From an uncultured delta proteobacterium (GTDB lineage Bacteria; Desulfobacterota; Desulfovibrionia; Desulfovibrionales; Desulfovibrionaceae), in NCBI GenBank assembly GCA_903835685.1, contig CAILNX010000020.1:1-52827 (forward strand): DNA of 52,827 nt, given 5' to 3'. This document shows positions 32,191 through 40,412 of this stretch, piece after piece (the stretch's first letter is position 1; each line of letters opens with the position of its first letter). The translations under genes and the position numbers were made by a program. Under the pieces are notes generated by a model. The model was not told the DNA's origin. It ran no database searches and saw only the letters and a list, made by a program, of their open reading frames with translations.

Positions 32191-33585
32191 CTACCCCGCG
32201 CTGTCCGGGTCGATCCCGTGCTTTTGCAGCTTGTTCCACAGGTTCTTGGCCGAGACCCCAAGGAGCTTGGCCGCCTCGGTCTGGACCCCGTTGGTACGTT
32301 TGAGGGCCGAGAGGATCAGGCCCTTTTCATAGTCCTGCACGGCCTGGCGCAGGGGTGTGCCCTCCGGGGGCAGGGCCAGGCCAGGACCCGGGGACTGGGC
32401 CGCCGGGCCGGAGCTGCGCTGGAAGGCCAGCTCCACGTCCTGCATGGACAGCCGCGCGCCATGACAGAAGATGGCCGCCCGCTCCAGGGTGTTGGCGAAC
32501 TGGCGGACGTTGCCCGGCCAGTCGTGGTCGTGGAGCATGCGCATGGCCTCGGGCGAGACGCCCACGATGTCCGTGCCCATCTGGGCGTTGATCCTGGCCA
32601 GGAAATGCTCGGCCAAAAGGGGTAGGTCCTCCCGGCGCTGGCGCAGGGACGGCAGGGGGATGGCCGCCACGTTCAACCTATAATAGAGATCGCCCCGGAA
32701 CTTCTTCACGGCCATGAGCTCGGACAGGTCCTGGTTGGTGGCCGCGATGATCCGGGCGTCAAAGGACACGGGCTTGGCCCCGCCCACCCGCTCCACCATC
32801 TTCTGTTCCACGGCCCGCAAAAGCTTGGGCTGCAAGTGCAGGGGCATGTCCCCGATTTCGTCCAGGAGGATGGACCCGCCCTGGGCCAGCTCGAACTTGC
32901 CCGGCCGGGAGGCGAGGGCCCCGGTGAAAGCCCCCTTCTCATGGCCGAACAGCTCGCTCTCCAGCAGATTGTCCGGGATGGCCGCGCAATTGATCTTGAT
33001 GAAGGGTCCCGAGGCCCGCACACTCAAGGCGTGCACCACGTCGGCCACCAGCTCCTTGCCCGTGCCCGACTCGCCAGTGATGAGCACGTTCACGTCCAGC
33101 TCGGCCACCCGCTCGACCATGGCCGCCACCCGGCGCATGGCCTCGCTCTGGCCGATGAGCCGCCGGACGGGGTCGCCCGCGTCCAGGTTCCGGCGCAGGG
33201 TCTTGACCTGGGCCTGCAGGGCGCGGCGCTCCACGGCCCGGCGCAGGACCACCTCCATCTCGGCCAGGCTGAAGGGCTTGGTAAAATAGTCGTAGGCCCC
33301 GCGCTTCAGGGCCTCCAGGCCCGAGTCCTTGGAGGAGTAGGCGGTCATGACGATGATGTCGGCCAGGGGATCGGCCTTGCGCAGGAGTGGGATGGAGTCC
33401 ACCCCGCTCATGCCCGGGAGCTTCACGTCGGTCAAAATCAGGTCGTAACGGCCGGACTTGGCCTTTTCCAAGCCCTCCTCGGCCGAGCCCGCAGTGTCCA
33501 CAACAAAGCCCTTGTCCCCCAGGGCCTCCGCCAGCATGCCCCGAAAGGCCAGATCGTCGTCCACCACCAGTATGCTGACTGCCAT
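32191..33585 (-). CDS. Sigma-54-dependent response regulator (NtrC family)
   Basis: The 464-residue regulator has a receiver domain with phosphoacceptor Asp53 (LTDVKLPGM), an AAA+ domain with Walker A GESGTGKE (171-178), the sigma-54 contact loop GAFTGA (218-223) and Walker B near SILLDEIGD (238-246), and a Fis-type HTH at the end (EAAKLLGVSAKNLWNKL). No sensor kinase is adjacent. It is divergent from tadE, whose sigma-54 promoter lies in the shared gap, and is the natural activator candidate for both tad operons. Start ATG 33585 has a run of G upstream. Confidence 0.93.
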   Translation of the reverse strand: MAVSILVVDDDLAFRGMLAEALGDKGFVVDTAGSAEEGLEKAKSGRYDLILTDVKLPGMSGVDSIPLLRKADPLADIIVMTAYSSKDSGLEALKRGAYDYFTKPFSLAEMEVVLRRAVERRALQAQVKTLRRNLDAGDPVRRLIGQSEAMRRVAAMVERVAELDVNVLITGESGTGKELVADVVHALSVRASGPFIKINCAAIPDNLLESELFGHEKGAFTGALASRPGKFELAQGGSILLDEIGDMPLHLQPKLLRAVEQKMVERVGGAKPVSFDARIIAATNQDLSELMAVKKFRGDLYYRLNVAAIPLPSLRQRREDLPLLAEHFLARINAQMGTDIVGVSPEAMRMLHDHDWPGNVRQFANTLERAAIFCHGARLSMQDVELAFQRSSGPAAQSPGPGLALPPEGTPLRQAVQDYEKGLILSALKRTNGVQTEAAKLLGVSAKNLWNKLQKHGIDPDSAG

Positions 33586-33836
33586 GCGCCCCCCCGTTGG
33601 CCCGGATTTCCAGGTCCGATTCCAGGGTAATCCATTTATTTTAGATTGCAATGGAAAAAGAGATGCCCCCAAATATCTCCCTAACATTCGAGATTTTCAT
33701 ATATTTTCCTGCTGCCCCTTGTGTTGCCAGACGAGACAGCCTGGATTCTGGCCCCTTTTTTGGGGGAATCCGGCTCGGACCCCCGGGAAAATCCATGAAC
33801 TTGAGATTCCCGCCCGGCCGTTCGGCCTGCACTGTT

Positions 33837-33868
33837 TGATAATTATACAATATTTCAGTGTTATACAA
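33837..33868 (+). promoter_or_regulatory. Candidate activator sites upstream of tadE
   Basis: TGATAATTATACAAT (33837-33851) is followed by a direct repeat of TTATACAA (33843-33850 and 33861-33868), 18 bases start to start. The first copy corresponds in sequence, orientation and distance to the flp site at 21626-21639. The rest of the gap 33586-33962 is AT-rich near the regulator gene and shows no other clear signal. Confidence 0.5.
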
Positions 33869-33881
33869 AATTTCGCGACCC

Positions 33882-33897
33882 AGGCACGGCCCTTGCT
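33882..33897 (+). promoter_or_regulatory. Sigma-54 promoter of the tadE operon
   Basis: AGGCACG-GCCC-TTGCT differs from the consensus TGGCACG-N4-TTGCW only at the first base and keeps the essential GG and GC pairs. The start would be near 33909, about 54 bases before the tadE ATG. Confidence 0.85.
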
Positions 33898-33962
33898 CTG
33901 TCCTGGTCAGGCGCTTCAGGATTGCGGGACCACCGCACCCGGAGCGCCAAGGAGAATCGGCC

Positions 33963-34358
33963 ATGAACGCTGAAAAGACTTCACAACAGGGAATGGCGGC
34001 CGTGGAACTGGCCCTGATGCTGCCCGTGGTCGCGGCCCTGCTCTTTGTGCTGGTGGAAGGGGCCAACGCCCTGCGCACCTATTCGGCCCTGCAGGACGCC
34101 AGCCGAGAGGCCGCGCGCCTGGTCCTGCGCAGCGGCCCCACGGCCGACGTGCAGACCCTGGTCCGCTCGCTCTTCCCGGACCTGGACCCGGCCACCCTGA
34201 CCGCCAAGGCCACTGTGGACACCATTGCCCGAACCGTGACCGCCGAGGTGACTTATGTGTACACGCCCTTTTCCGGCAGCACCGGAACCGGAACCCAGGA
34301 CGCCTTTGGGAACGAGCCCTACACCTTCAAGGTCTTTACCTGCATGCCCACGCCCTGA
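33963..34358 (+). CDS. tadE: Minor pseudopilin TadE
   Basis: The 131-residue protein has the TadE signature: a short leader ending in Gly10, then MAAVELALMLPVVAALLF with glutamate at +5, and SALQDASREAARLV. It is likely processed by TadV and forms part of the Flp pilus with Flp and TadG. AAGGAGA lies before ATG 33963. It is the first gene of the second tad operon, behind a sigma-54 promoter. Confidence 0.9.
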   Translation: MNAEKTSQQGMAAVELALMLPVVAALLFVLVEGANALRTYSALQDASREAARLVLRSGPTADVQTLVRSLFPDLDPATLTAKATVDTIARTVTAEVTYVYTPFSGSTGTGTQDAFGNEPYTFKVFTCMPTP

Positions 34359-34377
34359 CCCAAATCAAAGCGGGTCC

Positions 34378-35571
34378 ATGACCCTGTTCGTGGCCCTGCT
34401 GCTGCCTGTGCTGGTGGGCATGGTGGGCCTGGCCCTGGACATGGGCAACCTGTACATGACCCAGTCCCGGCTCCAGACCGCCACCGACGCCTCGGCCCTG
34501 GCCGGAAGCCTGGAGCTGCCCTATGACCCGGACCTGTCCAAGGGCCTGGTGTCCAAGGCCTCCCGGGACATGCTCCGGACCAACTATACAAACGCCACCG
34601 TGACCTCCATCACGGCCGGGACCGAGGTGCGCAGCGTGTGCGTGCAGACCAAGGCCACGGTGGGCGCCCTGCTCCTCCAGACCCTGGGCATCAACTCCAC
34701 CCTGGTCACGGCCAAGGCCTGCGCCGGGTTCAACAACCTGGACGTGGTCCTGGTCATCGACAACACCGGGAGCATGAGCGGCACGCCCATTTCCATGGTG
34801 CGCCAGGCCTCCCTGGAGTTGGTGGACCTGATCATGCCCGACCACGGGGCTCCGGCGGCCAAGATCGGCCTGGTCCCCTTCCGGGGCAAGGTGCACGTGG
34901 GCGCGAACGTGGACGGGCTGGCCGACGGCTGCCGCAATGCGGACGGAACCCGGAACACCGGGCTGTTGTCCAAGTACCCCGATCCCCAGCACCGGGTGGC
35001 CACGGACTCCTGCTCCAACATCCCGCGCATCTCCCCGCTCACCGGGGACAAGGCCACCATCAAGGCGGCCATCAACTCCCAGACCGCCACGGGCTCGTCC
35101 TCGGGCACGGTCATCTCCGAGGGCATCAAGTGGGGCCGCCAGGTCCTCTCCCCGGCCGCGCCCTTCACCCAGGGCGGGGACCCCAAGAAGTATCGCAAGA
35201 TCATGATCCTGCTCACGGACGGGGACACCGAGGACGGCTCCTGCGGCGGAACCTACAAGGCCACCTACACCCCCAACGACTACTGGACCAACGCCTACTA
35301 CGGCATGAGCACCACCACCTGTCACTGCGAGGACGGGGGCTGCCTGAACAAGGCCATGCTGGACGAGGCCCAGAAGGCCAAGAACGAGGGAGTGGAGATT
35401 TTCACCGTGCGCTATGGGGATTCGGACACCACGGACAAGAACCTGATGAAGACCGTGGCCTCCAGCCGGGCCGGAACCACCGACCACTACTACGACGCGC
35501 CCTCGACCTCGGCCATCAGCGATGTGTTCAAGCAGATCGGCCGCCAGCTCGGGTGGCGGCTGCTCAACTAG
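34378..35571 (+). CDS. tadG: Minor pilin TadG with von Willebrand A domain
   Basis: The 397-residue protein begins with a Tad-type hydrophobic segment (MTLFVALLLPVLVGMVGLAL) and carries a VWA domain from about residue 122, with the metal site VIDNTGSMS (Asp128, Thr130, Ser132) and LLTDGDTEDG. It probably acts at the pilus base or tip in adhesion. The frame is open upstream to 34255 but has no start codon between there and ATG 34378 that fits; the residues normally found before the hydrophobic segment are missing. A weak AAAGCGGG precedes the ATG. Confidence 0.85.
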   Translation: MTLFVALLLPVLVGMVGLALDMGNLYMTQSRLQTATDASALAGSLELPYDPDLSKGLVSKASRDMLRTNYTNATVTSITAGTEVRSVCVQTKATVGALLLQTLGINSTLVTAKACAGFNNLDVVLVIDNTGSMSGTPISMVRQASLELVDLIMPDHGAPAAKIGLVPFRGKVHVGANVDGLADGCRNADGTRNTGLLSKYPDPQHRVATDSCSNIPRISPLTGDKATIKAAINSQTATGSSSGTVISEGIKWGRQVLSPAAPFTQGGDPKKYRKIMILLTDGDTEDGSCGGTYKATYTPNDYWTNAYYGMSTTTCHCEDGGCLNKAMLDEAQKAKNEGVEIFTVRYGDSDTTDKNLMKTVASSRAGTTDHYYDAPSTSAISDVFKQIGRQLGWRLLN

Positions 35572-35581
35572 GAGGCAGGCC

Positions 35582-36061
35582 ATGTACGCCACCATACGAC
35601 GTCTTTTGAATCGCCGGTCCCCGGGGCACTCCAGCGTGGAGATGGCCATGATCATCCCGGCCGCCCTGCTGCTCTGCCTGGGGCTCATGGAGTCCGGAAA
35701 CATGTTCCTGTCCTGGCTGACCATGCAGAAGGCCGCGGAGTCCGGGGCTCGCATGGCCACCACTGGCCAGGGCCTGGACGACGGGACCCGCCTGACCCTC
35801 ATCCAGAAGCAGGCCGCGCAGATGGCGGCCATTGTCCCGGGCGGGGACAAGGCCAAGGTCTCGGTGCGCAGTTGGACCACCTCGGACACCTCGGGGCCGG
35901 GCGTGAAGGGGGACGCGGGCGGGGCCTGCCTGCCCGTGGAGGTCCGGGTGGACCTGGCCTATGTGCCGACCATCCCGCTCTTCGAGAGCCTGTTTCCCCC
36001 GCAGGTGGCCCTGTCCGGCCGGGAGCGCCTGGTCAACGAACCCTGGGTGCCCTGCCCCTAG
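35582..36061 (+). CDS. TadE-like pseudopilin (TadF position)
   Basis: The 159-residue protein has a basic leader ending in Gly15, then HSSVEMAMIIPAALLLCLG with glutamate at +5, and KAAESGARMATT, as in TadE/TadF pseudopilins. The carboxyl part holds a predicted beta region with a single cysteine. AGGAGG lies eight bases before ATG 35582. It ends the second tad operon. Confidence 0.85.
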   Translation: MYATIRRLLNRRSPGHSSVEMAMIIPAALLLCLGLMESGNMFLSWLTMQKAAESGARMATTGQGLDDGTRLTLIQKQAAQMAAIVPGGDKAKVSVRSWTTSDTSGPGVKGDAGGACLPVEVRVDLAYVPTIPLFESLFPPQVALSGRERLVNEPWVPCP

Positions 36062-36122
36062 AGAGAACACTGACGCGCCACAAAAAGCTTGAAACCCAGT
36101 TTTCAGGGGGCCATCCCAAAAA

Positions 36123-36155
36123 AAGAGGAAGAAAATATAATATTTTCTTCCTCTT
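36123..36155. terminator. Perfect AT-rich palindrome between convergent genes
   Basis: A 16-bp perfect inverted repeat, AAGAGGAAGAAAATAT (36123-36138) with its complement at 36140-36155, has only one base at its centre. It lies between the TadE-like stop and the cupin stop. The 5' arm is almost all purine and the 3' arm pyrimidine on either strand. Confidence 0.65.
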
Positions 36156-36220
36156 GTGTTTCACGTTCGGGCCTGTGCGGGGCCAACACTCCGCCCGTTT
36201 TGGGGTTCGGAATCCAGGGC

Positions 36221-36535
36221 CTACAACGGCGGGGCGATGGTCACCAGCACCCGCATGCGCTCGCTGGCCCGGATGCCGTGGGGCTCGGCGATGTCGCAGA
36301 TGAGGATGTCCCCGGCCTTGGCCGGCAGGGCCGTGTCCTTGCCCAGGAACTCGCCCGAGCCCTCCAGCACCAGGATGGTCAACTGGCCTTCCAGCTCGTG
36401 GGAATGGACCGGAAGCTCCTGGCCGGGCTCGAAATTGAAGTTGATGACCCGCATGTAGGGCGAATCGTTGATCAAAAATCGACGCATGGCCTTGGGGCTG
36501 AAATCCCCGGTCTCGATGATGTTCAAGGCGCGCAT
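36221..36535 (-). CDS. Single-domain cupin protein
   Basis: The 104-residue protein is a small cupin: PGQELPVHSHELEGQLTIL, GSGEFLGKD and CDIAEPHGIRA show the two conserved motifs with likely metal-binding histidines (HSH and the later H). The ATG lies two bases after the ferredoxin stop (TAGCCATG), so the genes are coupled. The longer frame to 36559 is rejected because it overlaps ferredoxin. The ligand is unknown; the link to ferredoxin and possible redox control is inference. Confidence 0.8.
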   Translation of the reverse strand: MRALNIIETGDFSPKAMRRFLINDSPYMRVINFNFEPGQELPVHSHELEGQLTILVLEGSGEFLGKDTALPAKAGDILICDIAEPHGIRASERMRVLVTIAPPL

Positions 36536-36537
36536 GG

Positions 36538-36732
36538 CTACTTGTCCCAATGGATGCACTGGGCCGGGCAGGTGTCCATGGCCTCCTGGATCTCCTCTTC
36601 CGAGCCCCCGTCCAGGTTGACGACCCGGGCCTTGCCCGAGGCTTCATCCATGGCGAAAACCCCGGGGCAGATCCCCACGCAGGATTCACACCCGATGCAC
36701 TCGTCCTCTTCGATATAGAAACTTCTGGCCAT
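36538..36732 (-). CDS. Small [4Fe-4S] ferredoxin
   Basis: The 64-residue protein has CIGCESC (Cys12, Cys15, Cys18) with Cys22 and a later CPAQC (Cys54, Cys58). Cys12/15/18/54 would bind one [4Fe-4S] cluster as in Desulfovibrio ferredoxin I; Cys22 and Cys58 may form a disulfide, as in those proteins. It is an electron carrier of the cytoplasm. It is divergent from nrfH and has a promoter overlapped by a palindrome at 36824-36837. Confidence 0.9.
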   Translation of the reverse strand: MARSFYIEEDECIGCESCVGICPGVFAMDEASGKARVVNLDGGSEEEIQEAMDTCPAQCIHWDK

Positions 36733-36809
36733 ATGATCCTCCTTTCGATTCTGGCCGGGGGATTCCGGACTTGGAAGCCCTCCAGCCCAAGGTCACCATG
36801 TCACCGCAC

Positions 36810-36837
36810 ATTGTACCATGAATTTGACTTAAGTCAA
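36810..36837 (-). promoter_or_regulatory. Ferredoxin promoter with an FNR/HcpR-like palindrome
   Basis: The perfect 14-bp palindrome TTGACTTAAGTCAA (36824-36837) has CRP/FNR-type half-sites TTGAC-N4-GTCAA. On the minus strand its left half is the -35 (TTGACT) for a -10 TACAAT (36815-36810) after 16 bases. Overlap with the -35 suggests repression. The nitrite/NO regulator HcpR of Desulfovibrio is a candidate, from memory of its motif. Confidence 0.6.
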
Positions 36838-37042
36838 TTTCACGGCAAAAATTTTGGGATATGTTTGGCCATACCCTTGTGAACCTGGGCTCAAGTCCCC
36901 GGTTTCCGGGCCAGGACCCGAGGGTTCGAGGGTCGGCGGACTTGAGGGGTGAGCGACAAATTTGGGAGCCTTTCGCCAGTCCAATATCTGGCCACAGAGA
37001 GGCGATCATTCAGAATAATGGACCGGAAAGTGCGTCCGGGAT

Positions 37043-37065
37043 ACTGTTCAAGTTTGTCAAACAGT
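37043..37065. promoter_or_regulatory. Inverted repeat upstream of nrfH
   Basis: ACTGTT (37043-37048) and AACAGT (37060-37065) flank an 11-base centre that itself contains TTCAA and GTCAA. It lies 72 bases before the nrfH start and could be an operator for nrfHA. No T run follows, so it is not a terminator. The rest of the gap 36838-37136 shows no clear promoter. Confidence 0.4.
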
Positions 37066-37136
37066 GCTAGGAAGCGGGCAATGTGGACCATCGGCCCGCC
37101 CCAGGGCGGGTCCTTTCGGAGAAAGGAGGAGAAGGG

Positions 37137-37598
37137 ATGGGGCGAATAACGTCGCGAGGCTTGAAACTTTTCATCGTCGCCGGGCTGTTGGGCTTGGGCG
37201 GCGGCCTGTTCCTCATGCTTGGCCCGCCACAACTTCTGGCCAAGTCCGAATCGCCGGAGTTCTGCGCCTCCTGCCACGTCATGGAGGCCGAATACGAAGC
37301 CTGGTTCCACCAGGGAGCGCACCGCCGCAAGGCCTGCGTCGAGTGTCATCTGCCCCATGGCAATCTGGCCTCGTACTACACCTGGAAATCCATCGACGGG
37401 ATGAAGGACGTGGTGGTCTTCAATTCGGGCCGAGTCCCGGAGCAGATCGTCATCTCCGAGCACGGCCAGAGCGTGCTCAAGGGCAACTGCATCCGCTGCC
37501 ACGAATCGACCGTGGAGATGATCGACCAGGACCGCAATTGCTGGAACTGCCACCGCCGCCTCTCGCACAAGCGTAGCGGCGCCATCGAGACCAAGTGA
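37137..37598 (+). CDS. nrfH: Cytochrome c nitrite reductase membrane subunit NrfH
   Basis: NrfH takes electrons from menaquinol and passes them to NrfA at the periplasmic face of the membrane. The 153-residue protein has one amino-terminal membrane helix (about 10-30) and four haem c sites: CASCH (43-47), CVECH (67-71), CIRCH (118-122) and CWNCH (135-139). Met49 follows the first site (CASCHVM), the unusual ligand known in Desulfovibrio NrfH. AAAGGAGGAG fixes ATG 37137. nrfA follows after 49 bases. Confidence 0.96.
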   Translation: MGRITSRGLKLFIVAGLLGLGGGLFLMLGPPQLLAKSESPEFCASCHVMEAEYEAWFHQGAHRRKACVECHLPHGNLASYYTWKSIDGMKDVVVFNSGRVPEQIVISEHGQSVLKGNCIRCHESTVEMIDQDRNCWNCHRRLSHKRSGAIETK

Positions 37599-37647
37599 CC
37601 TTTTTGGCCTGCATGACGCACAGCCACTGACACGGGAGGAGAACGCA

Positions 37648-39120
37648 ATGATTGGAAAAAGCAAGGCCTGTCTCATCGCCATCGGCGCGGCCGTGACCCT
37701 GACCTTTCTGCTCGGCCCCTACGGGTGCGCCCCGGAAAAACCCCAGAGGGTGAAGACCGTGACCATTGGGGACAACGAGATCGATCCGGAAATCTGGGGC
37801 AAGGCCTACCCTGAGGAATACGAACTGTGGAAGATGACCGAAAAGCCCGAACCGGCCGGGAAAAGCAAGTACAAGCGCGGCTTTGACGCGGACCACATCA
37901 CCTACGACAAATTGTCCGAATATCCCTACATGGCCCTGCTCTTCAACGGCTGGGGATTCGGCGTGGAGTACAACGAGCCCAAGGGCCACGCCAACATGCT
38001 CCGGGACCAGCTCGAAGTGGACGCCTCGCGCATCAAGGCCGGGGGCGTGTGTCTCTCTTGCAAGACCCCCTATGCGGCCGGCCTCCAGAAGGAGATGGGC
38101 AAGGACTACTACTCCCTGGACTACAAGGACGTGATGGCCAAAATCCCGGAGAAGAACCGCCAGCTCGGCGTGGCCTGCATCGACTGCCACGACAACAAGG
38201 ACATGACCCTCAAAATCTCCCGGGGCTTCACCCTGGGCGCGGCCATGAAGGACATGGGCGTGGACCAGTCCAAGCTGACCCGCCAGGAGATGCGCTCGGC
38301 CGTGTGCGCCCAGTGCCACGTGACCTACAACATCCCCAAGGACAAGGACATGAAGTCCGTGGGCCTGTTCTTCCCCTGGCAGAACGGCAAGTGGGGGGAC
38401 ATCTCCATCGAGGGCATCATCCAGAAGATCCAGAGCGACGACGCCAACCGCGAATGGAAGCAGACCGTGACCGGGTTCAAGCTGGGCTTCATCCGCCATC
38501 CCGAGTTCGAGCTGTTCTCGAAAAAGAGCGTGCACTGGAAGGCCGGGGCCGCCTGCGCCGACTGCCACATGCCCTACACCAAGTCCGGGGTGTTCAAGGT
38601 CTCGGACCACCGGGTCATGAGCCCGCTGAAAAACGACATGAAGGCCTGCATGCAGTGCCACACGGAAACCGCCGAATGGCTCAAGCAGCAGGTCATTGAG
38701 ATCCAGGACCGCACCGTGTCCATCCAGATCCGCTCGGGCTACGCCACGGCCACCACGGCCAAGCTCTTCGAGGCCGTGCACAAGGCCAAGGCCGAGGGCA
38801 AGACCATCGACGAAGAGCTCTACAAGAAAGCCAAGCAGTACTATGAGCAGGCCTTTTACCGGAGCCTGTTCATCGGCGCGGAGAACTCCATCGGGTTCCA
38901 CAACCCCACCGAGGCCATGCGCGTGCTCGGCGACGCCACGGCGTTTGCCACCAAGGCCGAGGCCTATCTGCGCCAGATTCTGACCAAGGCCGGGGTGGAC
39001 GTTCCGCTCAGGGTGGACCTGGAGATGGCCAAGTACCTGGAAGGCCGGGGAACCAAGAAGCTCCCGGACGACAAGAGCGTGGAGTTCAAGGACCCCTCGG
39101 GAGTCCAGGACATGTTCTAG
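37648..39120 (+). CDS. nrfA: Ammonia-forming cytochrome c nitrite reductase NrfA
   Basis: NrfA reduces nitrite to ammonium with six electrons. The 490-residue protein has a lipoprotein-like signal (Cys27 in YGCAPE) and five haems: the active-site CLSCK (135-139) with lysine as ligand, then CIDCH (177-181), CAQCH (220-224), CADCH (303-307) and CMQCH (334-338). The order is that of the canonical NrfA. GGAGGAG precedes the ATG. It protects against nitrite and can support respiration in sulfate reducers. A strong terminator follows. Confidence 0.97.
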   Translation: MIGKSKACLIAIGAAVTLTFLLGPYGCAPEKPQRVKTVTIGDNEIDPEIWGKAYPEEYELWKMTEKPEPAGKSKYKRGFDADHITYDKLSEYPYMALLFNGWGFGVEYNEPKGHANMLRDQLEVDASRIKAGGVCLSCKTPYAAGLQKEMGKDYYSLDYKDVMAKIPEKNRQLGVACIDCHDNKDMTLKISRGFTLGAAMKDMGVDQSKLTRQEMRSAVCAQCHVTYNIPKDKDMKSVGLFFPWQNGKWGDISIEGIIQKIQSDDANREWKQTVTGFKLGFIRHPEFELFSKKSVHWKAGAACADCHMPYTKSGVFKVSDHRVMSPLKNDMKACMQCHTETAEWLKQQVIEIQDRTVSIQIRSGYATATTAKLFEAVHKAKAEGKTIDEELYKKAKQYYEQAFYRSLFIGAENSIGFHNPTEAMRVLGDATAFATKAEAYLRQILTKAGVDVPLRVDLEMAKYLEGRGTKKLPDDKSVEFKDPSGVQDMF

Positions 39121-39142
39121 GCCCAGACGAAACGCTTGAATA

Positions 39143-39180
39143 AAAAAAACCGCGCCGGGTTGCCCTGGCGCGGTTTTTTT
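39143..39180. terminator. Bidirectional rho-independent terminator after nrfA
   Basis: A 14-bp stem AAAAAAACCGCGCC (39143-39156) with GGCGCGGTTTTTTT (39167-39180) serves both nrfA on the plus strand and ald, ending at 39206, on the minus strand. It is a textbook case with an A run on one side and a T run on the other. Confidence 0.93.
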
Positions 39181-39205
39181 GTTGTTTCTCTTTCCGGGGA
39201 CAGCC

Positions 39206-40312
39206 CTAGGCCAAGGCCTCCTGGGGCGTCATGCTCGGCAGGCCGAACGCCTCGCCCACGGCCGGGCAGGTGATCTGGCCCTGGTAGGTGTTCAGGCCCA
39301 GGCACAGGGCCGGGTTGGCCCGCAGGGCGTCCAGGCCCTTGTCCGCCAGCATGAGGGCGTAGGTCATGGTCTGGTTCACCAGGGCGAAGGTGGAGGTGCG
39401 CGGCACGGCCCCGGGCATGTTGGCCACCCCGTAATGCACCACGCCATCCACCACATAGGTGGGGTTGTCGTGGGTGGTGGCCTTGATGGTCTCCACACAC
39501 CCGCCCTGGTCCACGGCCACGTCCACGATGACCGAGCCTTCCTTCATGAGGGAGAGCATGTCCCGGGTCACCAGGCGGGGGGCCTTGGCCCCGGTGATGA
39601 GCACCGCGCCGATGACCAGGTCGGCCCTTTTCAGCATCTCGCGGATGTTGGCCTCGTTGGAGGACATGGTCACCACCCGGCCCTGGAAGATGTCGTCCAG
39701 GTACTGCATGCGGTTGTGGCTTAAGTCCATGACCGTGACCTGGGCGCCCATGCCCACGGCGATCTTGGCCGCGTTGGTGCCCACCACCCCGCCGCCCAGG
39801 ATGACCACCGAGGCCGGATGCACGCCGGGCACGCCGGAGAGCAGCACCCCGCACCCGCCCTGGGGCTTTTCCAGATAATGCGCGCCCACCTGGGGGGCCA
39901 TGCGGCCAGCCACTTCGCTCATGGGCGTGAGCAGGGGCAGGCTGCGGTCGGGAAGCTGCACGGTCTCGTAGGCCACGCCCGTGGCCCCGGATTTCAGCAT
40001 GGCCTGGGTCAGGCCCTCGGCCGCAGCCAGGTGCAGGTAGGTGAACAGCAGCAGATCACTGCGAAGATATTGATATTCCTCTGGAAGAGGTTCCTTGACC
40101 TTGATGACCATCTGGCCGCCCCAGGCGTCCTGTGCGTTGACCATGGAAGCCCCGGCCCGCACGAAATCCTCGTCCGCGATTCCGCTGCCCAGGCCCGCGC
40201 CCGTTTCCACCAGGACCTTGTGGCCCCGGCGGACCAGGGTTTCCACCGCGCCCGGGGTCATGGCCACCCGGTTTTCCTTGGTTTTGATCTCTCTCGGTAC
40301 TCCGATGATCAT
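39206..40312 (-). CDS. ald: Alanine dehydrogenase
   Basis: Interconverts L-alanine with pyruvate and ammonia using NAD(H). The 368-residue protein begins [20 protein letters not shown], has the substrate lysine in IKVKEP (Lys73) and the catalytic histidine in FTYLH (His94), and an NAD-binding glycine motif [14 protein letters not shown] around 170. Because nrfA makes ammonium next door, ald could use it for assimilation, which is inference. AAGGAGA precedes ATG 40312; the frame upstream to 40354 is not needed. Confidence 0.96.
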   Translation of the reverse strand: MIIGVPREIKTKENRVAMTPGAVETLVRRGHKVLVETGAGLGSGIADEDFVRAGASMVNAQDAWGGQMVIKVKEPLPEEYQYLRSDLLLFTYLHLAAAEGLTQAMLKSGATGVAYETVQLPDRSLPLLTPMSEVAGRMAPQVGAHYLEKPQGGCGVLLSGVPGVHPASVVILGGGVVGTNAAKIAVGMGAQVTVMDLSHNRMQYLDDIFQGRVVTMSSNEANIREMLKRADLVIGAVLITGAKAPRLVTRDMLSLMKEGSVIVDVAVDQGGCVETIKATTHDNPTYVVDGVVHYGVANMPGAVPRTSTFALVNQTMTYALMLADKGLDALRANPALCLGLNTYQGQITCPAVGEAFGLPSMTPQEALA

Positions 40313-40412
40313 TTGGCATTCTCCTTTGCTCAAGGCGCGTGGCATCGCGCCCAATGGGGTTGTTCTCCGGCAATCCGGAGGAAATGGCGGTTAGCAGGCC
40401 CAAAAGGCGCGG

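Noticed and set aside
36864-36881. Possible sigma-54 promoter for nrfHA (TTGGCC-N6-TTGTG)
   Set aside because: The -12 GC pair is GT here and the spacing lies 255 bases from nrfH. A sigma-54 link to nrfHA is known in Desulfovibrio, but this site is too weak to report as a feature.
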